Shown piece after piece: positions 39,220 through 48,096 of a stretch of DNA of 64,000 nt; the first letter of the stretch is position 1, and each line of letters opens with the position of its first letter. Made by a program: the position numbers and the translations under genes. Origin of the DNA: G963422275 sp963422275 (GTDB lineage Bacteria > Pseudomonadota > Alphaproteobacteria > Rhodobacterales > Rhodobacteraceae). A model generated the notes under the pieces. The model was not told the origin of the DNA. It did not search any database and saw nothing but the letters and a program-made list of their open reading frames with translations. The DNA lies in assembly GCA_963422275.1 (NCBI GenBank), contig OY729418.1, positions 682,001-746,000 of the forward strand, given 5' to 3'.

Positions 39220-41247
39220 CTACTTTTTGTTCGCGCGCCTCTGCTCCACGACAGTGTCTGCAAGCCGTCCGGTCAACTCTGCCATATGGGCGAATTCCCA
39301 AGCGTAAGTTCCAAGACCCATGGTTTGCGAACGCAGCTCGATGATCAAGTCATGCAGTTCGGACTGGGGCATGTACGTTTCGACCTCGTCCCAGCCTGTC
39401 CAACCCTCCTTAGGGGCAAAGCCGAGAATCTGGCCTCGACGCCTGGAGACAATTCCCTGGGCGTTGGAGGTGTGCTGAGTGGGAACGAAAACTCGCACGG
39501 AGCATATGGGTTCCAAGAGGACTGGGCTGCATTCGGGAAGCGCTTCCTTCATTGCCAGCACGCCAGCCTTTCGAAACGCCCAGTCGGAACTGTCCACGGC
39601 GTGATACTTGCCATCAAAAAGATTGATCGCAATGTCGGTGACCGGGAAACCGAGCGGGCCCTCGGCGCAGTATTCCCTAACCCCTGCTTCCACGGCCGGA
39701 ATGTACTGCTTCGGCACGACACCGCCCGATATCGTGTCCGTAAACTCGACCCCCGTTCCTCTGGGCATGGGCCTGATTTCAAGGTGCACATCCCCAAACT
39801 CACCGTGTCCGCCCGATTGTTTCTTGTGGCGCGCGCGGTGCTGGACTTTCTTTTTTACCGTCTCTTGGTAGCCAGTCGCGGGGGTCTGCAGCCGAACGCT
39901 GGTATTGAAGCGGTTCTTCAGCATCTGTGCCATGACCTGAATGTGGGTGTTGCCCTGCCCCCAGACCACGTTCTCGCGGGAAAGCTCGTTGAATCCCCGG
40001 GATATTGAAGGATCCTCCTCGATCAGCCGCGCGATGGCTTCCGAGAGCTTTGCTTCGTCTTCCCATTTGTCAGGCAGTACCACGGTAGAATAGACCGGTG
40101 CAACCGGTGCTGGCCAATCCATGGTCTGTCCAATACCCTCGGTGGACAGCGTATGGCCAGTCTGCACCTTCTCCATCCGCCCCATTGCAACGACATCTCC
40201 ACTGCTGGCTTCGCTTTCCTTTTGCATCTGGCCAGCAGTCATGCGGTGAAGTCCGCTGATCCTGGACGGCCCGAACGTCATCCCATCCTTGACTTCTCCG
40301 CGCCACACCCGGGCAATGGAAAACTTTCCCGAATGAAGAAGGTGCCGGGTTTTGAAGACCTGCAGAAGGAGTTCATCGTCGGGCACGCTTGACTTTCGCC
40401 CAAGCGTCGCCTCGACGCCTGGCGCCTCGTGTCGCAATGCCTTGAAAAGTCTCTTGACTCCCGACGCCTGTTCCGCACTTCCAAGAAGCACAGGCATGAT
40501 CAGTCCCTCGCTCATGTCTCGAGCAAGATGCCTGTAGACCTCTTCGGTTGGGGGAACGATATCCTCCAGCAACTGCTCGAGGAACTCGTCGTCGAAATCG
40601 GCCAGTGATTCCAGAAGTTCCTGCCGAGCCTCCTCGTTCCTGTCCTCCACCGATGAGGGGACTTCGATCAGTCGCGACTGCTCTCCCGGCGTGTACTCGT
40701 AGGCTCGTTCCGACGCCAAGTCGACATACCCGGTGGAGCCGTCTTCTCCGCGAATGGGGATCTGCCGCAGGACCAGTGGCCGAATGGCCACCTCCTGCAA
40801 CGCCGCCATAAGTTCGCGGGCAGTCTCCGAAGAGACATCGAACTTGTTTATGAAAAGAATTGCCGGCACGTTGTGCTCATCAATGAACTTCAAGGTCGGG
40901 ACCAGCATCGCCACCTTCGACGCCTCTGGCTCGCAGACCACGATCGCCGCGTCCGCAACCGCAAGCGCCGCGCGCGCGTCCTGCTGGAATTCAACCGAGC
41001 CTGGGCAATCAAGAAACGTCCACGAATCTCCGAGATAGGAGGCATCGGCTACGTTGACCTCTACGCTCATGCTGCGCTCGCGCGCTTCCTGCGAACTGTC
41101 GCCAACCGTGGTGCCGTTCTTGATGTTTCCGCGGCGTGGAATGGCGCCTGCCTCGAAAAGCATCGCTTCGAGAAGCGAAGTTTTTCCGCTCAGGTACGGA
41201 CCGACAATCGCGACGCAACGTGTTCCCGAAGCTGTTTCTTGAACCAT
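39220..41247 (-). CDS. Elongation factor G-like GTPase
   Basis: A 675-residue translational GTPase paralogue of EF-G, predicted to act on the ribosome; its exact step is unknown. The G domain has P-loop GPYLSGKT (16-23), a diverged switch II DCPGSVEF (80-87, where EF-G has DTPGH) and NKFD (134-137). The C-terminal part has EF-G domain IV/V features (FDGKYHAVDSSDWAFRKAGV, LLEPICSVRVFVP, RRGQILGF). It is about 20-30 residues shorter than EF-G and the catalytic His of switch II is replaced by Ser, so GTP hydrolysis may differ. The ATG at 41247 follows GGTGGGG. mnmH lies upstream on the same strand, separated by the duplicated mnmH segment. Confidence 0.88.
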   Translation of the reverse strand: MVQETASGTRCVAIVGPYLSGKTSLLEAMLFEAGAIPRRGNIKNGTTVGDSSQEARERSMSVEVNVADASYLGDSWTFLDCPGSVEFQQDARAALAVADAAIVVCEPEASKVAMLVPTLKFIDEHNVPAILFINKFDVSSETARELMAALQEVAIRPLVLRQIPIRGEDGSTGYVDLASERAYEYTPGEQSRLIEVPSSVEDRNEEARQELLESLADFDDEFLEQLLEDIVPPTEEVYRHLARDMSEGLIMPVLLGSAEQASGVKRLFKALRHEAPGVEATLGRKSSVPDDELLLQVFKTRHLLHSGKFSIARVWRGEVKDGMTFGPSRISGLHRMTAGQMQKESEASSGDVVAMGRMEKVQTGHTLSTEGIGQTMDWPAPVAPVYSTVVLPDKWEDEAKLSEAIARLIEEDPSISRGFNELSRENVVWGQGNTHIQVMAQMLKNRFNTSVRLQTPATGYQETVKKKVQHRARHKKQSGGHGEFGDVHLEIRPMPRGTGVEFTDTISGGVVPKQYIPAVEAGVREYCAEGPLGFPVTDIAINLFDGKYHAVDSSDWAFRKAGVLAMKEALPECSPVLLEPICSVRVFVPTQHTSNAQGIVSRRRGQILGFAPKEGWTGWDEVETYMPQSELHDLIIELRSQTMGLGTYAWEFAHMAELTGRLADTVVEQRRANKK

Positions 41248-41553
41248 TGTTTCCCCACCAGACAATTCTGCGGCACCATCTGCGGATTCATACCGATCCC
41301 CGACCGCATTGCGTAATTAATTTTCGGCAATCGTTGCGGAATCCACAAAACATGCAAGAGCGAATTTAAGCTGGCCCCGAATTTTTCTTGGAAATGCCCG
41401 GCATGCGAAGATAACCCAGAAACGGAAAGCGCATGCAATTGCCTGCATCGAGCATGGGCATGTCGATCAGCCCGCGTTACAAAGCTATTGGAGAGTGCGC
41501 AAAAACGTGAATCCTTCGCGGCGGCGCGGCGCACCGTCGTGTGCAATCGAATT
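41248..41553. other. Intergenic region between the duplicated mnmH segment and the EF-G-like gene
   Basis: AT-richer than its neighbours. It should hold the promoter or leader of the EF-G-like gene, but no element could be assigned. Confidence 0.4.
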
Positions 41554-42721
41554 GCGGCAGTGGCAAGAATGTTCCTGGCCGTGTCGAACTGGCGGCGATG
41601 CGCCAACCAATCAGATCTGATGCAGGCGGCAGCCATCGTTTCCCAAAACGCAGAATTCCAAGCCATGCTCGAAACACCAAATTCTGGGAGACACCAAGTC
41701 ACTGACTGAGCAACAGGTCTGAAATCTCCCGTGCCGCGGAATCAAGGCCGTCGCCGTCCAAGCTGTTCAGGTTCAGTGCGGCAAGCACATCAAAACGGCC
41801 CCTTGCCCTATGCTTTCTGTATCTCGGATCGTAGTGGGCTTCCATCAGCTCCAAGGCCAGCTGTTCGCTGGCGCCGTTTTCCGCAAGCTGAAGCCAGCCG
41901 ACGACCGTCTCCCTAGGGTGAAATGGTTGAAGCGCCTTGATCCTTGCCTTCAGCGCGCTCCGGTCTCCCGTCAATTCGCCATAGCTTCCGACAATGTATC
42001 GAGCCCTCTCCCGCAATGGCGCCAAAATCTCGATTCTTCCGGCGGACGCCATCCTCTTCCAAAGCGACGGCGGGATCTGGCGATTGCCTATCCTGCTCGA
42101 TTCGGCTTCCACAACAACCGGCAATCGGTGATCGAATGCGGCAGTGGCAAGAATGTTCCTGGCCGTGTCGAACTGGCGGCGATGCGCCAACCAATCAGAT
42201 CTGATGCAGGCGGCAGCCATCGTTTCCCAAAACGCAGAATTCCAAGCCATGCTCGAAACACCAAATTCTGGGAGACACCAAGTCACTGACTGAGCAACAG
42301 GTCTGAAATCTCCCGTGCCGCGGAATCAAGGCCGTCGCCGTCCAAGCTGTTCAGGTTCAGTGCGGCAAGCACATCAAAACGGCCCCTTGCCCTATGCTTT
42401 CTGTATCTCGGATCGTAGTGGGCTTCCATCAGCTCCAAGGCCAGCTGTTCGCTGGCGCCGTTTTCCGCAAGCTGAAGCCAGCCGACGACCGTCTCCCTAG
42501 GGTGAAATGGTTGAAGCGCCTTGATCCTTGCCTTCAGCGCGCTCCGGTCTCCCGTCAATTCGCCATAGCTTCCGACAATGTATCGAGCCCTCTCCCGCAA
42601 TGGCGCCAAAATCTCGATTCTTCCGGCGGACGCCATCCTCTTCCAAAGCGACGGCGGGATCTGGCGATTGCCTATCCTGCTCGATTCGGCTTCCACAACA
42701 ACCGGCAATCGGTGATCGAAT
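41554..42721. repeat. 584-bp tandem direct duplication covering the 3' part of mnmH
   Basis: Units 41554-42137 and 42138-42721 look identical wherever compared. The junctions share the short sequence GCGGCA, also present where the duplication ends, so the event looks like microhomology-mediated or replication-slippage duplication. Because 584 is not a multiple of three and the second unit carries the natural stop, the full mnmH remains intact upstream of it. A misassembly would also give this picture. Confidence 0.9.
41699..42286 (-). pseudogene. Duplicated 3' part of mnmH with a new N-terminal extension
   Basis: The second copy of the mnmH 3' end forms an open frame of 195 codons starting with GTG overlapping the mnmH stop. 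About 50 codons of DNA that normally lies downstream of mnmH (MTWCLPEFGVSSMAWN...) lead straight into FDHRLPVVVEAESSRIGNRQ and the rest of the MnmH C-terminus. It lacks the rhodanese domain and the Walker A motif, so it should have no catalytic role; whether it is translated is unknown. Confidence 0.8.
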
Positions 42722-43347
42722 GCGGCAAACCGAGACACGATCCTTCCCTCAAACGATTTTTGCGTGGGCTGGCCTCCCGACAAAGATCCAAAGAGAGAGC
42801 CGCGATGGTTAGCGAGATATTCCAAGTCGATTGTCTGAACTCCGTGGTTCTCCAATCGGCAAAGGATTTCGGTCTTCGCCGTCCCAGTGTTTCCGTCCAG
42901 CAGCACGATTTCCACCGGGAAAGGGTGCGTGTAGAGGAACTCTCGGACCAGCCTCCTGTATGTCCGGTAGCCGCCAGCAAGGGTCGTTGCCCTGAATCCG
43001 ATCTGGGAGAGTATCTCCGCGAAAGCCGCCGACCGCTGGCCGCCGCGCCAGCAGTAGATCAACGGTCGGTATGAAGGCCCCTTTGTGCAAAGTGCCGTTT
43101 CCAAATGGCGTGCGGCATTGCGCGCCAGCATCGCCGCGCCCATGCGTTTCGCCTTGAACCTGCTCTCCCGGGTGTAGACAGTTCCGACAGAATGCCTTTC
43201 CTCGTCATCCAGGACAGGTAGGTTAATCGCATTCGGAATGTGATCATCAAGGAACTCGCTGGGAGACCGGACATCGATCACCTCATCGAAGGGAGGCTTG
43301 AGGAGTTTCGAAATCTCTGCTGGGTCAAAAATCATTCGACTTTCCAT
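42283..43347 (-). CDS. mnmH: tRNA 2-selenouridine synthase
   Basis: Replaces sulfur by selenium at position 2 of the modified wobble uridine of tRNAs, via a geranylated intermediate, using selenophosphate from SelD. The 354-residue protein has an N-terminal rhodanese domain with DVRSPSEFLDDHIPNAINLP and the active-site loop YCWRGGQRS (catalytic Cys99). A P-loop domain with GNTGTAKT (about 152-159) and RGSLFG follows. Length matches the family. The ATG at 43347, preceded by GGAG, is preferred; GTG at 43362 and ATG at 43335 are alternatives. Its 3' end is duplicated in tandem downstream. It is divergent from the tRNA-Arg gene 87 bases away. Confidence 0.93.
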   Translation of the reverse strand: MESRMIFDPAEISKLLKPPFDEVIDVRSPSEFLDDHIPNAINLPVLDDEERHSVGTVYTRESRFKAKRMGAAMLARNAARHLETALCTKGPSYRPLIYCWRGGQRSAAFAEILSQIGFRATTLAGGYRTYRRLVREFLYTHPFPVEIVLLDGNTGTAKTEILCRLENHGVQTIDLEYLANHRGSLFGSLSGGQPTQKSFEGRIVSRFAAFDHRLPVVVEAESSRIGNRQIPPSLWKRMASAGRIEILAPLRERARYIVGSYGELTGDRSALKARIKALQPFHPRETVVGWLQLAENGASEQLALELMEAHYDPRYRKHRARGRFDVLAALNLNSLDGDGLDSAAREISDLLLSQ

Positions 43348-43433
43348 CCGTTCGGTCTCCACACTCTCTTGCCGGACTCGGATTCGAGGATTCTGCTTGC
43401 TAAATCATATTAAAGCGTCGATGCTGATCATAA

Positions 43434-43510
43434 GGCCTCGTAGCTCAGCAGGATAGAGCGACCGCCTCCTAAGCGGTAGGTCACAGGTTCGAATCCTGTC
43501 GGGGCCGCCA
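43434..43510 (+). tRNA. tRNA-Arg (anticodon CCT)
   Basis: A complete 77-base cloverleaf. The acceptor stem GGCCTCG pairs with CGGGGCC, a D-arm follows (GCTCAGCAGGATAGAGC), and the anticodon stem ACCGC/GCGGT closes the loop CTCCTAA with anticodon CCT. The T-arm is ACAGG-TTCGAAT-CCTGT and CCA is encoded. It reads AGG codons. It lies at the junction between the intact core block and a stretch with an AAA ATPase and IS remnants, but no repeat of its 3' end was found. Confidence 0.96.
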
Positions 43511-44036
43511 AGCGGGCTTCCCCTTGCAACTGCTTGATGCCGCTGCACTGACTCGCATCACGCAATGGGGTGTCAGACCTGAGCTTGGACGGCATTCTCG
43601 CATCGCCGATCCATCAGGATTGCTCCTTGCGATCCCACGGGGCAACCGGCAGTGTTGCTTGGCACGCCGCTACCCTCATGAAATGTCGTGGCGCAGTGGT
43701 GTTGGAGCCGTTGCGGCGATGGAGCTTGGCGACCGGCTCGCAGTCTCCGAGCATGTTCCATGTGTCGTTCGGCGACAAAGGCAACAAAACGCGCCTGAGC
43801 GGGGCGAGCTCGGGCATGGGCGGCTTGGCCGGTTCGTGTTTCGGCCTTCCTGTGCGGAAAGCGGGCGCTTTTCCCGATCAGGCGAAGCCGGGAGAGTCGA
43901 AGCTCGCGCGACTGGCATTCAGCGGTGTCGGAACGCCACTCGAACGCCCGGCGCAGGAAGCGGATGCCGCGCGCGTTGCGTTCCGGGCGGTCTTTCGGTA
44001 AGGATTGCCGGGCGGGCAGACAGGAAAGAGAGCGGC
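43511..44036. other. Region between tRNA-Arg and AAA ATPase 2, no recognised gene
   Basis: A plus-strand frame is open here (43524 onward, continuous with the ATPase), and another one from 43570. Neither resembles a known protein, and the ATPase itself starts at 44037. Confidence 0.45.
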
Positions 44037-45347
44037 ATGGGCCCGAAGGCGAGCGACCCCGATCTCGGCGGCCTCGTTGAGTTCACGGAATCCACAGGTC
44101 GCGAGGAACCCGAATTCTTCGTCGGGCGCTTGCCGGAGATCCAGGACATCGAGAGCGCATGCAGGCGAGCGTTCCGGAGAGCCACGGCCGGACGCATTCC
44201 CGCCGGAGCGACCCGCATCGTGCAGGGCGCCCCCGGCGCCGGCAAGACGTCGCTGCTCCTGCACCTCTGCGAGAGATGGAGCGCGGACGGCGCGACAGCC
44301 GATTTCGCCCTGCTCGACCTCTCCGCGCTCAATTCCGAGCGCAAGCTCGCGGAGAAGATCATCGAGGCGCTCGACCGGGGAGAGCCGGCGGCCGCGGCAG
44401 GCAGCCTCGATGCCGGGAAGGGGACGCAGCTGCGGCGAACCCGGACAACGGGACTTGAGGGCGGGGCCGGCATGCCCGCAGTCGCCAGCGGACGATACCG
44501 CAGGGAGACGGCCACGGCACCGCCGGAGGCGGACTTGGACGTCGTCGGGCGGCTGTTCCCGCTGCACGAGTGGAAGCGTCCGCTCTGCCTGATGTTCGAC
44601 GAGGCGCAGAACATCGCCCGGGATCAGGTTCGCGTTCTGGAACCGCTGCACCTGGGCACGCACGGGCTTCCCGTGGTGGCAGCGCTCGCCGGCCTCGCCC
44701 ACACCCGCGAGGTCCTCGCCAGCCACGGCCTGAGCCACATCGCCGACGGCGGCACGCACACGCTCGGAGCCCTGGCGGAGGAAGATGCCGCCGCAGCCGT
44801 GGAGATGTTTCTGGACAGGTTCGGCGTCGATCGGGCCGGTGCCGGCATCGACTGGCCCGGCGAGCTGGCGGCGGGATCGGACGGCTGGCCCAGGCATCTG
44901 CACACGTCGATGCAGGCGCTCGCGGAGGGGCTTCTGGCCGCGGACGGACGCCTCGCGGACGTCGACGCGAACGCGGTGCGGGCCGACGTCCGAACCCGAC
45001 GCGCGCGCGCCTACTGGAGCCGCATCAGCCCAGAGATGCGCCGTGCCCGGGGATTGGCCGCAGCCGTAATGGCAGCATTGCCAGAGGACGGCCTCGAGCG
45101 CGACCTGATTATGGATGAAATCAAGGCGGCCGCCGACCCGTCAGGCCCGTCCGGAAAACTCCTTCCGAAAGGCATGGACGCAGACGACTTCCTCGATCAC
45201 CTGATTGCCCGGGGGGCGCTGCAGTCGGATGGACAGGGAAGGCTGGTCTGCCCGATTCCGAGCTTCCGGGAATTCATGGCGCGCGGCTTCGCGATGGCGC
45301 CGGAGAACCGCCCCGAGCCGGCGCGCCGCAACGGTCCAGGCGCCTGA
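44037..45347 (+). CDS. AAA-type ATPase of unknown role, paralogue 2
   Basis: A 436-residue P-loop ATPase closely related to those at 12416-13705 and 62172-63491. It has FFVGRLPEI (27-35), Walker A GAPGAGKT (64-71), Walker B CLMFDEAQ (184-191, D188-E189), the VLAS/LAGLAHTREV sensor-like segment, an alpha-helical middle (DGWPRHLHTSMQALAEGLLA) and a C-terminal winged-helix-like end (DDFLDHLIARGALQSDGQGR, then CPIPSFREFM). The start follows an AGGAAAGAG site, although the frame is open upstream to 43524. It differs from paralogue 1 by about 15 extra residues before Walker B. It stands alone, just after tRNA-Arg; the function is unknown. Confidence 0.85.
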   Translation: MGPKASDPDLGGLVEFTESTGREEPEFFVGRLPEIQDIESACRRAFRRATAGRIPAGATRIVQGAPGAGKTSLLLHLCERWSADGATADFALLDLSALNSERKLAEKIIEALDRGEPAAAAGSLDAGKGTQLRRTRTTGLEGGAGMPAVASGRYRRETATAPPEADLDVVGRLFPLHEWKRPLCLMFDEAQNIARDQVRVLEPLHLGTHGLPVVAALAGLAHTREVLASHGLSHIADGGTHTLGALAEEDAAAAVEMFLDRFGVDRAGAGIDWPGELAAGSDGWPRHLHTSMQALAEGLLAADGRLADVDANAVRADVRTRRARAYWSRISPEMRRARGLAAAVMAALPEDGLERDLIMDEIKAAADPSGPSGKLLPKGMDADDFLDHLIARGALQSDGQGRLVCPIPSFREFMARGFAMAPENRPEPARRNGPGA

Positions 45348-45399
45348 GCGGGGCAAGCCGCAGCGGTCCTGCGCTCGGGCTTTTGGACACGACAGAAAT

Positions 45400-46045
45400 C
45401 GGGAATCTCTGCCAGCCGGGCTTGGGATGGCTGTGAAGGGTGGCTAACGCCCGCTTGGGCTTTGAGTGCCCAGTCCAGTGGATTGATTCTAAAGCTGGAA
45501 CCCTCTTTTCTTGCGGCGATGATTTTGCCGGAATTGGTGGTCCGGGAGAATGGCCGCGCCTCTGCGGCATTGCGCTCTCCGATGAAGCGGAGGATGGCCT
45601 GCCGAAGTTCGGCGGCGGAACTGAAGACGCCAAGCCCAAGCCGTCGCCGGGGCGGCTTGGCGAAGAGGCCTTCCACCGCGTTCAGCCAGGAACTCGAGGT
45701 CGGGGCGAGTGGAAGAGCCGGCGCGGATGCCTGGCAAGCCGGGCACGTGTCCGTTCATGCCTGCGAGTGGATTGGCTGTCCAGGATGGCAGGGATCGGGG
45801 TGGCGGCGGGCGAGTTCAGGGCGGACAGCGGCGTCACTGTGCCGTTGCGCTTGCATTCATGGGTCATGGCGCCGCCCCGCCCTCTCTTCAGGGGCAGGCC
45901 GAGCCGGATGCGGTCGAGCGCCTGGATCCGCGGCTTCCCGTCGATCGGCAGCGCCGCCGCATGAGCCGGTGGCGCGACGCAGGGCCGACAATATCAGGTC
46001 TCGGGTTTCCAAGCGCCCGCCTGTTCCGTTGCGTTCTTGCACAGC
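45400..46045 (-). pseudogene. IS630-family transposase remnant
   Basis: Minus-strand pieces in different frames spell an IS630 transposase. The first-Asp region is shifted (DRREAADPGARPHPA corresponds to DEK-RIQALDR-type codons). It is followed by GGAMTHECKRNGTVTPLSA, and by the C-terminus MEGLFAKPPRRRLGLGVFSS with AELRQAILRFIGERNAAEAR. At least two shifts and a deletion between the parts make it inactive. It separates AAA ATPase 2 from the TRAP operon. Confidence 0.68.
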
Positions 46046-46174
46046 GGTTCATTAATCGTCCAAGGCGCGGGACACGGCGGCACTTCGTGCATGAGCCCGT
46101 ACGGGATCGGGAGCATCTTGCCTCTCCAAACCACTGCAATCAAACTCTGGCGGGATACGCTGATAGCCGCACCG

Positions 46175-47479
46175 CTATCTTTGCCGGATGTTCTCTGGCA
46201 GGTAGGTCGCAAGCTCCGGAAAAGCGATCAGGACGAACACCATCAAGACCATGATCGCGAACATGGGAAGGGCAGTCCTGGCGATGTAGCCCATGTCATG
46301 ACCGGTGATGCCCTGCATGACGAACAGATTGAATCCTATCGGCGGCGTGATCTGGGCCATCTCGACAACAACGACAATGAAAATTCCAAACCAGATAATG
46401 TCGATCCCAGCCTGACGGACCATAGTCTCGACGATTGCCATCGTCAGGACAACCGAAGATATCCCGTCCAGAAAGCATCCTAGTATGATGTAGAACACCA
46501 TCAGCGCCATCAGAAGGGAAAACGGATGCAGGCCCAGTTCGTCTATCCATTCGGCAAGCGCGCGGGGAAGACCGGTGAAGCCCATGGCGAGAGAGAGCGT
46601 CGCGGCCCCTCCCAGAATCAATGCAATCATTGCAGACGTTCGGGTCGCCCCAAGCAAGCTGGCAACGAACGTCTGCCAGTTGAGCGAGCCTTGACCGGCG
46701 GCCAGAAGCAACGATCCGATCACCCCGAAAGCCGCAGCCTCCGTGGCCGTGGCAAACCCGAAATACATCGAGCCTATTACAATCAGAATCAGCAGAATCA
46801 CCGGAATGAGAAATCTTGAATCGACGATCTTCTTGAGAAAGCCGACTCCAAGCCCGATGTCCGGCACTTCCCCGCGGCGAAAAATTGACCAGAGAACAAT
46901 GTAGCCCATGAACATGGCGGCCAGAACCAGACCGGGAATGACGCCAGCCATGAACAGCTTGGTAATGGATTCATTGATCGTGACGCCGTAAACAATCAGG
47001 GTGAGCGACGGTGGAATCATTAGGCCGAGGGTGGCGGCGCCTGTCAGCGTTCCGATAATCATGTACTCGGGATATCCCCGGTTCCGAAGCTCCGGGATGG
47101 ACATCTTGCCAACCGTGGTAAGCGTCGCCGCCGATGATCCCGACACGGCCGCGAACACGGTGCAACCAACAATGTTAGTGTGCATGAGGCCGCCCGGCAG
47201 TTTGGCCATCCATGGGGAAAGCCCTCGGAACATGTCTTCTGACAGTCGCGTTCGGAACAGTATCTCCCCCATCCATATGAAAAGAGGCAATGCAGTCAGC
47301 GCCCAGCTGCTCGAGGCGGACCAGACCGTGGTCAGCATCGCGTCGCCCGCTGGTCTCGTGGTGAACAGTTCCAGCCCCACGAATGCCACGCCGAACAGGG
47401 CGAGTCCGACCCAAACTCCGGTTCCCAAGAGAAGGAACAGGACAAATAGAAAAATCAGTACGAGATACAGCTCTTCCAT
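46175..47479 (-). CDS. dctM: TRAP transporter large permease
   Basis: The 434-residue DctM-type protein has about a dozen hydrophobic helices (MEELYLVLIFLFVLFLLLGT at the start; MVFVLIAFPELATYLPENI at the end). Family-typical stretches are VGCTVFAAVSGSSAATLTTV, TLTGAATLGLMIPPSLTLIV and QITPPIGFNLFVMQGITG. It forms the sodium-driven translocation channel together with DctQ. Translation is taken from the ATG at 47479, 14 bases after the dctQ stop. It is the last gene of the five-gene minus-strand unit. The transported solute is not determined by this subunit. Confidence 0.92.
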   Translation of the reverse strand: MEELYLVLIFLFVLFLLLGTGVWVGLALFGVAFVGLELFTTRPAGDAMLTTVWSASSSWALTALPLFIWMGEILFRTRLSEDMFRGLSPWMAKLPGGLMHTNIVGCTVFAAVSGSSAATLTTVGKMSIPELRNRGYPEYMIIGTLTGAATLGLMIPPSLTLIVYGVTINESITKLFMAGVIPGLVLAAMFMGYIVLWSIFRRGEVPDIGLGVGFLKKIVDSRFLIPVILLILIVIGSMYFGFATATEAAAFGVIGSLLLAAGQGSLNWQTFVASLLGATRTSAMIALILGGAATLSLAMGFTGLPRALAEWIDELGLHPFSLLMALMVFYIILGCFLDGISSVVLTMAIVETMVRQAGIDIIWFGIFIVVVVEMAQITPPIGFNLFVMQGITGHDMGYIARTALPMFAIMVLMVFVLIAFPELATYLPENIRQR

Positions 47480-47492
47480 GCAATCGCGCGCC

Positions 47493-48014
47493 CTAGTCGC
47501 CGATCTGCCGGGATGCTGCGGAGTGGGTTCCAACCAGAGTTACTCGAACGAGGTTGTCCACAAGGGCAATCGCAAACACGACGGTGCCGAAGGCCATGGC
47601 CGACTGCGGAATCCACATCGGGGTTGCGTCCTGACCCTGGGAAATGTCGTTGAGCTTGTATGACCAGTAAGTGGTCTTGATCGCATATCGCGCCCAGTAG
47701 ATTGCCAGCGCAGACGCGACCGCGAAGCACCAGACCTCACCCCAGCGGCGGTGCTTTCCCATCAATCCCAAAAGCAAATTCACGCGAATGTGGTTGCCGT
47801 TGTTTAGAGTGTAGGCGAATGCAAGGAACGACGCGGCCGCCATGAAATAGCCTGCGTAGTTGGTTCCTCCCGGGAACGTCATTCCGGTCCACCGGGCGAA
47901 CATCTGGCATGAGATCAATGAAAGTATCGCAACGAGGCAACCCGCCGCGACAACTCCGCAGGACAAATACAGCCCATCGAGGGACTGCCGCACTATGCGA
48001 AGGAACGTAGGCAA
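47493..48014 (-). CDS. dctQ: TRAP transporter small permease
   Basis: The 173-residue protein has four predicted membrane helices (CGVVAAGCLVAILSLISCQM; GYFMAAASFLAFAYTLNNG; WCFAVASALAIYWARYAI; AMAFGTVVFAIALVDNLVRV) and the NGNHIRVNLLLGL motif typical of DctQ subunits. It partners DctM in the inner membrane. It lies between dctP, 82 bases upstream, and dctM, 13 bases downstream. The gap to dctP contains a strong hairpin. Confidence 0.92.
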   Translation of the reverse strand: MPTFLRIVRQSLDGLYLSCGVVAAGCLVAILSLISCQMFARWTGMTFPGGTNYAGYFMAAASFLAFAYTLNNGNHIRVNLLLGLMGKHRRWGEVWCFAVASALAIYWARYAIKTTYWSYKLNDISQGQDATPMWIPQSAMAFGTVVFAIALVDNLVRVTLVGTHSAASRQIGD

Positions 48015-48046
48015 ACGATCGCGGGGTTATGAATTGCAACAGCTTT

Positions 48047-48082
48047 GGCAGGACCCGACGGAAGCCTCCGACGGGTCCTGCC
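48047..48082 (-). promoter_or_regulatory. Long hairpin between dctP and dctQ
   Basis: GGCAGGACCCG pairs perfectly with CGGGTCCTGCC around an inner CGGA/TCCG stem. No T-run follows on the minus strand, so it is not a standard terminator. It may protect the dctP mRNA 3' end or reduce read-through, giving more binding protein than permease, as often seen in such operons (inference). Confidence 0.65.
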
Positions 48083-48096
48083 TAATATCCGGCATG

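Noticed and set aside
43524..44036. N-terminal extension of AAA ATPase 2 to 43524
   Set aside because: The two paralogues have no such extension and a ribosome-binding site precedes the ATG at 44037.
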